A stretch of 64,000 nucleotides of DNA from the NCBI RefSeq assembly GCF_009769385.1, contig NZ_VKAB01000001.1, positions 248,001 through 312,000 of the forward strand, given 5' to 3'. This stretch comes from Saccharothrix deserti. GTDB taxonomy: Bacteria > Actinomycetota > Actinomycetes > Mycobacteriales > Pseudonocardiaceae. Under the pieces are notes generated by a model. The model was given only the letters and a program-made list of their open reading frames with translations. It did not search any database and was not told the origin of the DNA. How positions within the stretch are numbered: position 1 is the stretch's first letter; the number at the start of each line of letters is the position of its first letter. The position numbers and the translations under genes were made by a program. Shown here piece by piece: positions 55,308-63,832 of the stretch.

Positions 55308-56537
55308 TCAGTCCCTTCCAGACCCCACCGAAGTGGCCACGAGTTCCCGCGCCCGCGTGCGGGCCCAATGCTCCGCCGCGAGGACCTCGGCGACGTCCGC
55401 CGGCTCGTGCGCCCAGCCGTCCGCCTCCGCGAGCACCCGTTCCACAGTGTCCACGATGGAGGTGAACGACGTGCCGCCGCCGATGAAGACCGCCACCGCT
55501 TCCTCGTTCGCCGCGTTGTACACCGCCGGGAGGCAACCGCCGCCGGAGCCCGCCTGCCTGGCCAGCCGCACCGCCGGGAACGTGTCGTCGTCCAGCGGCT
55601 CGAAAGTCCACGCCGTGGCCACGTCGAAAGTACACGCGGCGGCGGCGCCGGGGATGCGGTCCGGCCAGCCGAGGGCCAGCGCGATCGGCAGCCGCATGTC
55701 CGGCGGGCTGGCCTGGGCGAGGGTGGAGCCGTCGGTGAAGGTGACCATCGAGTGCACGATGGACTGCGGGTGCACGACCACGTCGATGCGGTCGTAGGGC
55801 ACTCCGAACAGCAGTTGCGCCTCGATCAGCTCCAGGCCCTTGTTGACCAGGGTGGCCGAGTTGATGGTGATGACCGGGCCCATGGACCACGTCGGGTGCG
55901 CCATGGCCTCGGTCGCGGTGACGTCGGCGAGGTCGGCGCGGGTCCGGCCGCGGAACGGGCCGCCGGAGGCGGTGAGGACGAGCTTGGCGACCTCGTCGGC
56001 CCGGCCGCCGCGCAGGCACTGGGCCAGCGCCGAGTGCTCCGAGTCGACCGGCACGATCTGGCCGGGCGCGGCCGCCTTGAGCACCAGCGGACCGCCCGCG
56101 ATCAGCGATTCCTTGTTGGCCAGGGCGAGCGTCGCGCCGGCCTTGAGGGCGTGCAGCGTCGGCGCCAGGCCGATGGAGCCGGTGATGCCGTTGAGCACCA
56201 CGTCGGCGGGCGTGGAGTCGACCAGGTCGGTCATGGCGGTGGGGCCGGCGAGGATGCGCGGCAGCTTGAACGCGCCCTGCGCGTAGCCGCGCCGCTGCGC
56301 CTCGGCGTAGAGGGCGAGCGTGACGTCCTCGACCGCGGTGGCGCGGGCGACGGCCACGGCCTCGACCCCGAACTCGACGGCCTGGGCGGCGAGGGCGGCC
56401 GGATCCGCGCCGCCGGCGGCCAGTCCGACCACGGAGAACCGGTCGCGGTTGGCGGCGATGACGTCGAGGGCCTGGGTGCCGACCGACCCGGTGGAACCGA
56501 GGACCAGGACCGTGCGTGGTGTGCTCATCACCGCCAT
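55308..56537 (-). CDS. dxr: 1-deoxy-D-xylulose-5-phosphate reductoisomerase
   Basis: The 409-residue MEP-pathway enzyme reduces and rearranges DXP to MEP with NADPH. It has the NADPH motif [17 protein letters not shown] and the metal-binding [24 protein letters not shown] and NKGLELIEA segments. It is the first gene of the dxr-rip1-ispG run. An ATG three codons downstream (MSTPRT) is an equally plausible start. Confidence 0.97.
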   Translation of the reverse strand: MAVMSTPRTVLVLGSTGSVGTQALDVIAANRDRFSVVGLAAGGADPAALAAQAVEFGVEAVAVARATAVEDVTLALYAEAQRRGYAQGAFKLPRILAGPTAMTDLVDSTPADVVLNGITGSIGLAPTLHALKAGATLALANKESLIAGGPLVLKAAAPGQIVPVDSEHSALAQCLRGGRADEVAKLVLTASGGPFRGRTRADLADVTATEAMAHPTWSMGPVITINSATLVNKGLELIEAQLLFGVPYDRIDVVVHPQSIVHSMVTFTDGSTLAQASPPDMRLPIALALGWPDRIPGAAAACTFDVATAWTFEPLDDDTFPAVRLARQAGSGGGCLPAVYNAANEEAVAVFIGGGTSFTSIVDTVERVLAEADGWAHEPADVAEVLAAEHWARTRARELVATSVGSGRD

Positions 56538-56683
56538 TGTTCCGGAAGCAACCTGATAACCCGCACAGCGGTACTTCGGTAACGGAACGATAACGGGCGC
56601 GTGGTCTCACCCGAACGTGGGCACTCCTCGATCAAGCGCCTCGACGGATCAGCCCGTCGCGGCCACCAGGAAGGAGAGCCCCC

Positions 56684-56950
56684 GTGGGCATCTTGGGTTG
56701 GATCGTCCTCGGCCTCATCGCGGGTGCCATCGCCAAGGCCATCATGCCTGGTCGGGACCCCGGCGGCATCATCATCACGATGCTGCTCGGCATCGTCGGC
56801 GCCATCATCGGCGGCTTCGTCGGCCGGGCCATCTTCGGGACCGACCTCAACACGTTCTTCGACCTGAGCACCTGGCTGCTGGCCATCCTCGGCTCGCTGA
56901 TCGTGCTGGGCATCTACCGCTTGGTGACGGGCACTCGAGCCAGGGCGTGA
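56684..56950 (+). CDS. GlsB/YeaQ/YmgE-family small membrane protein
   Basis: An 88-residue protein with three hydrophobic helices and the glycine-rich signature GLIAGAIAKAIMPGRDPGGIIITMLLGIVGAIIGGFVGR. The family is often stress-induced, without known biochemical function. GGAGAG precedes the GTG. A strong terminator follows. Confidence 0.92.
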   Translation: MGILGWIVLGLIAGAIAKAIMPGRDPGGIIITMLLGIVGAIIGGFVGRAIFGTDLNTFFDLSTWLLAILGSLIVLGIYRLVTGTRARA

Positions 56951-56980
56951 CCTCGCTCGACACACCGGAACCCCATCCAC

Positions 56981-57012
56981 GAGTGCCCCGTCGGCAAACC
57001 GATGGGGCACTC
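56981..57012. terminator. Bidirectional terminator after the GlsB-type gene
   Basis: GAGTGCCCCGTCGG pairs with CCGATGGGGCACTC over 14 bp (one wobble) around CAAA, between convergent genes. Confidence 0.85.
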
Positions 57013-57058
57013 CCGTGTGCCCAGCAGCGCTCGTCCTTGGTTCAGGCGGTGTTCGTCC

Positions 57059-57709
57059 TCACCCGGCAAGCCCCGCGTCGCGCGCCAGCAGGGCCGCCTG
57101 CACCCGGTTGGTCAGCCCCAACTTGGCCAAGAGCCTGCTCACGTAGGTCTTCACGGTCGCCTCGCTCATGTGCAGCCGCTGCCCGACGTCCGCGTTCGAC
57201 ATGCCGAGCCCCAGCAGGGCCAGCACCTCGACCTCACGTTCAGTGAGCCCCTCGACCTGACGCATCGCCTCCTGGCGCCGAGGTTGACCGACTTGGGCGA
57301 CCATCCCCACCACCCGGCTGGTCACCATCGGTGACAGGTACGCCTCCCCCGCGTGCACGGCGCGCACGGCGCGCAACAGCTCCTCGGGCGCCGAGTCCTT
57401 CAGCAGGAACCCGGCCGCGCCGTCGGACAGCGCCCGGACGATGTTGTCGTCCTCGCCGAACGTGGTGAGGATCACCACCCGCACCGACGGCGCGGCGGAG
57501 CGCAGCTCGCGGGCCGCGGCCAGGCCGTCCAGCCGGGGCATCCGGATGTCGAGCACGGCGACGTCCACCCGCCGTTCCAGGGCGGTCTGCACGGCCTCGC
57601 GACCGTCACCGGCCTCGGCGACCAGCTCGATGTCGTCGGCGGTGCCGAGGATGGCCTTGATGCCTGCTCGCATCAGCGGCTCGTCGTCGGCGATGAGGAC
57701 CCGGATCAA
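57059..57709 (-). CDS. NarL/LuxR-family response regulator
   Basis: The 216-residue protein has a receiver domain (LIADDEPLMRAGIKAIL, phospho-Asp in VAVLDIRMP, Lys in LLKDSAPEEL). The C-terminal LuxR HTH reads LTEREVEVLALLGLGMSNADVGQRLHMSEATVKTYVSRLLAKL. A TTG start is used because GGGGAAG lies 6 nt upstream at the end of the kinase gene and the frame begins IRVLIADDE. It is the partner of the adjacent histidine kinase. Confidence 0.94.
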   Translation of the reverse strand: MIRVLIADDEPLMRAGIKAILGTADDIELVAEAGDGREAVQTALERRVDVAVLDIRMPRLDGLAAARELRSAAPSVRVVILTTFGEDDNIVRALSDGAAGFLLKDSAPEELLRAVRAVHAGEAYLSPMVTSRVVGMVAQVGQPRRQEAMRQVEGLTEREVEVLALLGLGMSNADVGQRLHMSEATVKTYVSRLLAKLGLTNRVQAALLARDAGLAG

Positions 57710-57712
57710 CGT

Positions 57713-59347
57713 TCACTTCCCCTGCAGGTGGGTGTTCTTCTCGACGAGCTTGCCGTCGGCGAAGCAGAACCGCACGATCCTGGTCGCCTTCGACGAGTAG
57801 GTCTGCCGGTCGGCCACCCGGTAGTGGCACGTCGCCCCGGCGGGTTCGGGCTCGGAATCGGTCTTGAGGTCGCCCAGCGGCGGCTCGGCGCCGCCCGGCA
57901 GCATCGCCATGACCTCGGCCTCCGACTGCCCGACCGACACCGAGTCGTACAGCTCGTCGGACACCACTTTGGTGAACGGCTGCGCCCCGAGCCACGTGTA
58001 GCCGGCGACGACCACGGTGACCACGACCCCGGCCAGCAGGATCGAGCCCACGCCCGCCCACTTGCGGATGCCGGTCGGCTTGACCGGCTCGGGCGGCTGC
58101 TCGTCGAACGGCTCGTCGTCGGCCGCGGCGGTGTCCTCGTACGGCAGCACGGCCGCGATCCGGAACCCGCCGGTGGGCAGTTCGCCGACGTGCAGCATCC
58201 CGCCCGCGAGCCGCACCCGTTCGCCCAGCCCGATCAGGCCGAACCCGGCGCCCTCGAGCGGCTTGGCCCGCGGCGGGTTGTTGCGGACCTCCACCACCAG
58301 CGCGTCCGGCTCGTACTTCACGGTCACCTGCACGCTCGCCCCCGGCGCGTGCTTGTTGGCGTTGGTCAGGCCCTCCTGGGCGATGCGGTAGGCGGCGTGG
58401 CTGACCTTCGCGGGCAGCGGCACGGCTTGGCCGCCGCGGACCAGGCTCACCCGCACACCCGCCCGGCGCGCGCCGTCGACCAGCTCGTCGATCGAGTCCA
58501 CGGTCCGCCGCACCTGGTCCTCGTCGGGCTCCTCGTCGCGCCGCAGCACGCCGATGACGCCGCGCAGCTCCTCCATGGCGGTGAGGGCCGCGGTGCGCAG
58601 CACGTGCACCGCCTCGCGCTGCTTGTCGCCGAGGCCGGCGTCCAGCGCCAACGCGCCCGCGTGCACGGAGATGAGGCTGAGCCGGTGGCCGAGGCTGTCG
58701 TGCATGTCCTGCGCGATCCGGTTGCGCTCCCGCAACCGGACCTGGCGCGACACCATCCGCCGCTCGCGCACCATCCGCTCCTCGCGCTCCTGGAGTGCCG
58801 CGACCAGCGCGTTGCGCTGCGCGGCGTACCGGCCGACGAGGAACGGCAGGGCGACCAGCATGCCGTAGATGGTGAGCATCACCCACGAGCCGAACGGACC
58901 GGACAGACCGGGGGTGGACACGTCCCAGGCGATCATGTGCAGGGCGAGCGAGAGGACGGCGGTGAGCAGGGCGCGTTGCCACGGCCCGATCCGGTAGCCG
59001 GCGGCGTAGCTGAGCATGATGATCAGCGCGACGCCGCCGTGCTCGGCGCTGAACGCCACCCACGTGCCGACCAGCAGCGCGACGGCGGGGAACAGCAGTC
59101 GGGCCAGGTAGAGCGCCACGTAGCCGGAGCCGACGACCACCACCGTCCACCCGGACGGCTGCCAGTCGCCCGCGATCCAGCCGGGGAACACGTCGAGGGC
59201 GAGCAGCGCCAGCACGGCCAGCAGCTCGCGCCCCACCCGCCACGGCGTGACCCGGCTGAGGCGTTCGGCGTGGGCGCGCAGGAATGCGGCGGGCGCCTCC
59301 CGGAGGTCCGGCAGGACGGGCCGGAGCCGCTGAACGACGGACGTCAC
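57713..59347 (-). CDS. Histidine kinase with an extra C-terminal extracytoplasmic module
   Basis: A 544-residue NarX/DesK-type kinase. Four to six N-terminal helices precede the HisKA_3 box (IAQDMHDSLGHRLSLIS, His216) and a HATPase domain (KHAPGASVQVTVKYEPDALVVEV, GFGLIGLGERV). After the catalytic domain comes a further TM helix (around residues 430-455, VGSILLAGVVVTVVVAGYTWLG). A domain of about 85 residues beginning YDSVSVGQSEAEVMAMLPGG and containing two cysteines follows, resembling BamE/SmpA-type folds. The GTG at 59347 was chosen because TAACGT (59356-59361, minus strand) lies 8 nt upstream. Confidence 0.9.
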   Translation of the reverse strand: MTSVVQRLRPVLPDLREAPAAFLRAHAERLSRVTPWRVGRELLAVLALLALDVFPGWIAGDWQPSGWTVVVVGSGYVALYLARLLFPAVALLVGTWVAFSAEHGGVALIIMLSYAAGYRIGPWQRALLTAVLSLALHMIAWDVSTPGLSGPFGSWVMLTIYGMLVALPFLVGRYAAQRNALVAALQEREERMVRERRMVSRQVRLRERNRIAQDMHDSLGHRLSLISVHAGALALDAGLGDKQREAVHVLRTAALTAMEELRGVIGVLRRDEEPDEDQVRRTVDSIDELVDGARRAGVRVSLVRGGQAVPLPAKVSHAAYRIAQEGLTNANKHAPGASVQVTVKYEPDALVVEVRNNPPRAKPLEGAGFGLIGLGERVRLAGGMLHVGELPTGGFRIAAVLPYEDTAAADDEPFDEQPPEPVKPTGIRKWAGVGSILLAGVVVTVVVAGYTWLGAQPFTKVVSDELYDSVSVGQSEAEVMAMLPGGAEPPLGDLKTDSEPEPAGATCHYRVADRQTYSSKATRIVRFCFADGKLVEKNTHLQGK

Positions 59348-59387
59348 AGGCGACAACGTTAAAGAACCACCCGATCGCCGGCCGCGT

Positions 59388-60212
59388 TCATTGGTCTCGA
59401 ACATGTCCGACGAAAGTTGACGCAGGTGACGCCCGGCGGGCCCGCCACGCGACCACCAGCACGCCCACGACGAGCAGGGCCGCGCTCACCCCCACCATCA
59501 ATGTCGACAAAGCGACGATTTCCGGTGACACACCCCGGCGGCCGGCCTGGGCGTAGACGAACACCGGCAGCGTCGTGGAGCCGACGCCGGTCAGGTAGCT
59601 GGACGTCACCACGTCGTCGAACGACAGCAGGAACGCGAACGCCGCGCCCGCCGCCACCGCCGGGGCCACCAGCGGCAACGTGATGGTGCGGAAGGCCACC
59701 AGCGGGCTCGCCCCGAGGTCGGCGGCGGCCTCTTCGAGGCGTTCGTCCATGCCCGCGACCCGCGCCCTGACCACGACCACCACGAAGCTCAACGAGAACG
59801 CGACGTGCGCGGCCAGCAACGCGCCGAAACCGAGCGGGATGCCGGCGAGCTTCACGCAGAACCCGAGCAGTGCCACCCCCAGCACCACCTCGGGCACCAC
59901 CAGCGGCAGGCTCAGCAGGATCGTCCACACACCCCGGCCGGGGAAGGCGCGGCGCAGGCCGAACGCGGCGAGCGTGCCGATGGCGGTGGCGATGACCGCG
60001 CTGGTCGTGGCCAACCGCAGGCTCAACCCCAGGGCGTCGAGCACTCGTGAGTCGTGGAACAACTCGACGTACCAGCGGACCGACAGCCCGGTGACCCGGC
60101 TCAACGACCGCGAGTCGTTGAACGACACCACCGCCAACCACACGATCGGCGCGTAGAGGAACACGAACACCAGCACGGCGGCCGCGCCCAGGACCCAACG
60201 TCGGCGGTTCAC
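59388..60212 (-). CDS. potC: Polyamine ABC transporter permease (PotC-like)
   Basis: A 274-residue permease with six helices and the EAA loop EEAAADLGASPLVAFRTITLPLV that docks with the ATPase. The N-terminal FLYAPIVWLAVVSFNDSRS is typical of PotC. The GTG start overlaps the PotB stop (GTGA). It is the last gene of a four-gene potA-potD-potB-potC operon. Confidence 0.92.
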   Translation of the reverse strand: MNRRRWVLGAAAVLVFVFLYAPIVWLAVVSFNDSRSLSRVTGLSVRWYVELFHDSRVLDALGLSLRLATTSAVIATAIGTLAAFGLRRAFPGRGVWTILLSLPLVVPEVVLGVALLGFCVKLAGIPLGFGALLAAHVAFSLSFVVVVVRARVAGMDERLEEAAADLGASPLVAFRTITLPLVAPAVAAGAAFAFLLSFDDVVTSSYLTGVGSTTLPVFVYAQAGRRGVSPEIVALSTLMVGVSAALLVVGVLVVAWRARRASPASTFVGHVRDQ

Positions 60213-61051
60213 AGCACGTCCTCGCCGCGCTTGCCCCGCAACACCAGCACGACCACCACCAGCACCAGCAGCAACACCGCCATCGCCGACCCCAGCGGCC
60301 AGTTGTTGCCGCCCCGGAACTGGTCGTCGATCACGCTGCCGAACGTCGACTGGTCCACCCCGCCCAGCAGCCGGGGCGTGACGAAATCACCCGCTGACGG
60401 CACCAGCACCAGCAACGACCCGGCCAACACCCCCGGGAACACACCGGGCAGCACCACCCGGAAGAACGTCGACGCCCGCCCGTGCCCCAGGTCGTACGAC
60501 GCCTCGACCTGCCGGTGGTCGAACCGCTCGCACGCGACGTACAGCGGCAGCACCATGAACGGCAGGAACCCGTACGTCAGCCCCACCACCACCGCACCGT
60601 GCGTCAGCAGGAACCCGCCGTCGCGGTCCAACCCCACCGCACCCAACAGCCGGTTGACCAGCCCCTCACCGTCCAGCAGCGCCTTCCACGCGTAGATCCG
60701 CGCCAGGTAGCTCGACCAGAACGGCACCAGCACCGCCACCAGCAGCGCCGTCCGGAACCGCCCGCTGTGCCGCGCGATGAACCACGCCAACGGGAACCCC
60801 AGGAGCAGGCACAACGCCGTGGTGGCGCCCGCGTAGGCCAACGTCCGGCCGAAGATCGGCAGGAACGCCGGGTCCAACGCCGTCACGTACGCCCGCACGG
60901 TCCACGGCAGCACGGCCCGCGCCACACCGGTGTCGCGGGTCGCGAAGCTGAACTGCGCCACCAGCGCCAGCGGCGCGAGCAGGAACAGGCCCAGCCACAC
61001 CCCGGTCGGCGCGAGCAGACCGGTGGCCACGACCCACCGCGGCCGGGCCAT
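60209..61051 (-). CDS. potB: Polyamine ABC transporter permease (PotB-like)
   Basis: A 280-residue permease with six helices. LLAPTGVWLGLFLLAPLALVAQFSF opens it, and the EAA loop is VEASYDLGHGRASTFFRVVLPGV. Its ATG overlaps the PotD stop by one base (TGATG). It pairs with PotC to form the channel for spermidine/putrescine or a related solute. Confidence 0.92.
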   Translation of the reverse strand: MARPRWVVATGLLAPTGVWLGLFLLAPLALVAQFSFATRDTGVARAVLPWTVRAYVTALDPAFLPIFGRTLAYAGATTALCLLLGFPLAWFIARHSGRFRTALLVAVLVPFWSSYLARIYAWKALLDGEGLVNRLLGAVGLDRDGGFLLTHGAVVVGLTYGFLPFMVLPLYVACERFDHRQVEASYDLGHGRASTFFRVVLPGVFPGVLAGSLLVLVPSAGDFVTPRLLGGVDQSTFGSVIDDQFRGGNNWPLGSAMAVLLLVLVVVVLVLRGKRGEDVL

Positions 61052-62199
61052 CAGCCGGTCTTGACCCTGGTCCACGCGTCGGCGTAACGGGCCTCCACGT
61101 CCGCGCCGAGGTCCTTGGTGAACGGCAGCTTCGCCAACTGCTCGTCCGACGGGTACACCAGCGGGTCGTTCAACAACTCCGGCTCGATCATCGGCCGCGC
61201 GGCCTCGTTGGGGCTGCCGTAGCGGATGGCGTTCGCCAGCGCCGCCCCCACCTCCGGTCGCAGCACGTAATCGATGAACTTGTGCGCGTTCTCCGCGTGC
61301 GGCGCGTCCTTCGGCACGCACAGTAAGTCCACATAGGACAGACCACCCTCGGTCGGGATGGCGTACGCCAGGTCCTCGTTCGCGTCACCGGCCTGGAACG
61401 CGTCACCGGAGTACGCCTGGGCCAACGGCACCTGGCCCGAGCTCAGCGGCTCGATCACGTCCGAGGTGATCTGGCCGATCTTCTTCTTCAGCTCCAGCAG
61501 CACGGTCACCGCCTCGGCGATCTGCTTGGCGTCCGAGGTGTTCGGGTCGTGGCCGAGTTTGAGCAGGCCGAGCGCCATCGCGTCACGCGCCTCGTCCAGG
61601 ATCGTGCTGCGACCCTGCGCGGCGGCCAGGTCGTAGGCCGAGAAGCCGGTCACGTCGCCGAGCTGCGCCTTCGAGTACGCCAACCCGGTCGTGCCCCACG
61701 CCCACGGCACCGAGTACTGGTTGCCGGGGTCGTAGTCGGCCTCGGTGAACCGCTCGGCCAGGTTCTTCAGGTTCGGCAGCAGGTCGTGGTCCAGCGGCGA
61801 GAGCAGCCCGGAACGCAGGAACCGGCGCAGGAAGTTGTCGCTGGGCACCACCAGGTCGTACCCCGCCGCGCCGGAGGCGATCTTGGCTTCCATCTCGTCG
61901 TTGGAGCTGAAGTTGTCGTAGGTGACCTCGATGCCCGCGGCCTCGGTGAACCCCGACAACGTGTCCGGCGCGATGTAGTCGGTCCAGTTGTAGAAGTTCA
62001 GCTTCGCCTCGGCCACGGCGTTGGCCGCCTCGACCTTCGACGTGGGCGCGCTGCTCGTGCCGGTCGGCGCGCTGCCGACACCGCACGCCCCGGTGGCCGC
62101 CAGCGCGAAGAACGCCGACGAACGCAGCACGGTCCGGCGGGTGACCCTGGCGCTGTCGGCGTCCCAGAGGCGGGCGATCCGGAGGTTCTTCTCAGTCAT
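61051..62199 (-). CDS. potD: Polyamine-binding protein, Tat lipoprotein (PotD-like)
   Basis: The 382-residue precursor has a twin-arginine signal (TRRTVLRSSAFFALAATGACG) that ends in a lipobox with Cys, so it is exported folded and lipid-anchored. The mature part (LNFYNWTDYIAPDTLSGFTEAAGIEVTYDNFSSNDEMEAKI) matches PotD/PotF. GGAGG lies 6 nt before the ATG at 62199; the ATG at 62205 directly abuts it and is rejected. It overlaps potA by 8 bases. Confidence 0.93.
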   Translation of the reverse strand: MTEKNLRIARLWDADSARVTRRTVLRSSAFFALAATGACGVGSAPTGTSSAPTSKVEAANAVAEAKLNFYNWTDYIAPDTLSGFTEAAGIEVTYDNFSSNDEMEAKIASGAAGYDLVVPSDNFLRRFLRSGLLSPLDHDLLPNLKNLAERFTEADYDPGNQYSVPWAWGTTGLAYSKAQLGDVTGFSAYDLAAAQGRSTILDEARDAMALGLLKLGHDPNTSDAKQIAEAVTVLLELKKKIGQITSDVIEPLSSGQVPLAQAYSGDAFQAGDANEDLAYAIPTEGGLSYVDLLCVPKDAPHAENAHKFIDYVLRPEVGAALANAIRYGSPNEAARPMIEPELLNDPLVYPSDEQLAKLPFTKDLGADVEARYADAWTRVKTG

Positions 62200-63307
62200 C
62201 GACATCCTCCAACAACACGGTGAAGTCGGGATCCCAGGCCATCCGCACGGGCTGCCCCGGTGACCCCGCGTCGGCGATGCGGCGGGTGTTCTGGACGAAC
62301 GCGACGAGCTCCGCGCCGCCCGGCACGTCCACCACGTACTGCGTGGACACGCCCGTGTAGACGACGTCGCGCACGGTGCCGGTGAGCACGCACCAGCCCG
62401 TCGGCGGGTCGTCGGCGAGGTCGTGCAGGTGCACCTTCTCCGGGCGCACGGTGGCCGCGACCCGCTGCCCGTGGCGGAGTCCGCCGCTGTTCAACGGCGC
62501 CCGCAGGCCGGTGACGCCCGGCGCGTCCAGCACCGCCCAGCGACCGTCCACACCGGACACCTTCGCGTCGAGGATGTTGGAGGTGCCGATGAACCCGGCC
62601 ACGAACCGGGTCGCCGGGCGTTCGTAGACGTCCTCCGGGTAGCCGACCTGCTCCAGCCTCCCGGCGTTCATCACCGCGACGCGGTGGGACAGGACCAGCG
62701 CCTCCTCCTGGTCGTGCGTCACGTAGAGGAACGTGGTGCCGACCTCGCGCTGGATGCGCATCAGCTCGATCTGCAACTCCTTGCGCAGCACCGCGTCCAA
62801 CGCGCCCAGCGGCTCGTCCAGCAGCAGGAGCCGGGGGCCGGCCGCCAGCGCGCGGGCGATCGCGACGCGTTGCTGCTGGCCACCGGACAACTGCGCGGGC
62901 CGGCGTTTGGCGTACCGCTCGAGTCGGACCAGCTCCAGGTGCGCGCCCACGACGTCGTTGAGCTTCGCGCCCTTGACGCCCTTGCGCTTGACCCCGTACG
63001 CGACGTTGTCCCACACCGACATGTGCGGGAACAGCGCGTACGACTGGAAGACCGTGTTCACGTCACGCCGGTAGGGCGGCACGCCGACCACGTCCACGCC
63101 GTCCAGCTCGATCCGGCCCTGCGTCGGGTCCTCGAACCCGGCGATCATGCGGAGCAACGTGGTCTTGCCGCAGCCGGAGGGGCCGAGGACGGAGAAGAAC
63201 TCGCCTTCGTGGATCCGCAACGTGACGTCGTCCACCGCGGTCTGGTCGGAGAAGCGCTTGGTGACGCCGTCGAGGCCGACCTCGACCGGCGCGAAGGTGT
63301 CCGGCAT
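62192..63307 (-). CDS. potA: Polyamine ABC transporter ATPase (PotA-like)
   Basis: A 371-residue ATPase with Walker A LGPSGCGKTTLLRM, the Q-loop FQSYALFPHMSVWDNV, the signature LSGGQQQRVAIARALA, Walker B LLLLDEPLGALD and the switch His in VTHDQEEA. A C-terminal TOBE domain (RHGQRVAATVRPEKVHLHD) may regulate the transporter. It is the first gene of the operon; a 249-bp region upstream is shared with the divergent DUF2631 gene and has no evident operator. Confidence 0.95.
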   Translation of the reverse strand: MPDTFAPVEVGLDGVTKRFSDQTAVDDVTLRIHEGEFFSVLGPSGCGKTTLLRMIAGFEDPTQGRIELDGVDVVGVPPYRRDVNTVFQSYALFPHMSVWDNVAYGVKRKGVKGAKLNDVVGAHLELVRLERYAKRRPAQLSGGQQQRVAIARALAAGPRLLLLDEPLGALDAVLRKELQIELMRIQREVGTTFLYVTHDQEEALVLSHRVAVMNAGRLEQVGYPEDVYERPATRFVAGFIGTSNILDAKVSGVDGRWAVLDAPGVTGLRAPLNSGGLRHGQRVAATVRPEKVHLHDLADDPPTGWCVLTGTVRDVVYTGVSTQYVVDVPGGAELVAFVQNTRRIADAGSPGQPVRMAWDPDFTVLLEDVDD

Positions 63308-63556
63308 GCGGCCCTCGGCCGGGTGGAAGCCGGGTACCGGCTGTTCGGTCAACCTCGTCGCCTTTCCGGGCAGCCCGGGGTCCGGACCGGCCTGGCAGGG
63401 TGCGATGGCGAACACGCGGCGGACGCACGGCGTACGCGCGCGAGAGCCGAGAGTAGACGTCACGGCGGTGCCGCGCACCTCACGTCTCGCGTGACGCGGG
63501 CGTGTGCGACGATGTCGCCGGTAGTGAACGTGATCGGGTAGGAAGGTCGTGCGGCT

Positions 63557-63814
63557 GTGTCTTCGTCCTCTGAACTGGACAAGCGTCCGGCGGTCGACAC
63601 CCACGACGAGCCGTCGGCCGAGTGGGGTTGGCACGGCAGCTTCCCCAAGGGCATCAAGATCGCGGGCTGGCTGTCGACCCTCGCCGTGTTCTCCCTGCTG
63701 ATCGGCAACCACCACGGCCGCACCGAGAACATCTGGGTCGTCCTGGTGGGCGTCTCGATGGCCGTCCTCCTGATCTGGGACCAGGTCCGCAGCCGCACCT
63801 CCTGGCGCCGCTAG
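63557..63814 (+). CDS. DUF2631 membrane protein
   Basis: An 85-residue protein with the family pattern DEPSAEWGWHGSFPKGIKIAGWLS followed by two hydrophobic helices and a basic end. It is restricted to actinobacteria and of unknown function. AGGAAGG lies 10 nt before the GTG. Mycobacteria carry the equivalent (Rv2876) near dxr. Confidence 0.85.
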   Translation: MSSSSELDKRPAVDTHDEPSAEWGWHGSFPKGIKIAGWLSTLAVFSLLIGNHHGRTENIWVVLVGVSMAVLLIWDQVRSRTSWRR

Positions 63815-63832
63815 GTTCCCGTCGCCCGCGGG

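Noticed and set aside
63308-63556. Operator or riboswitch between potA and the DUF2631 gene
   Set aside because: I found only short GACGTCAC/ACGTCTCG-type partial symmetries and no known RNA motif.
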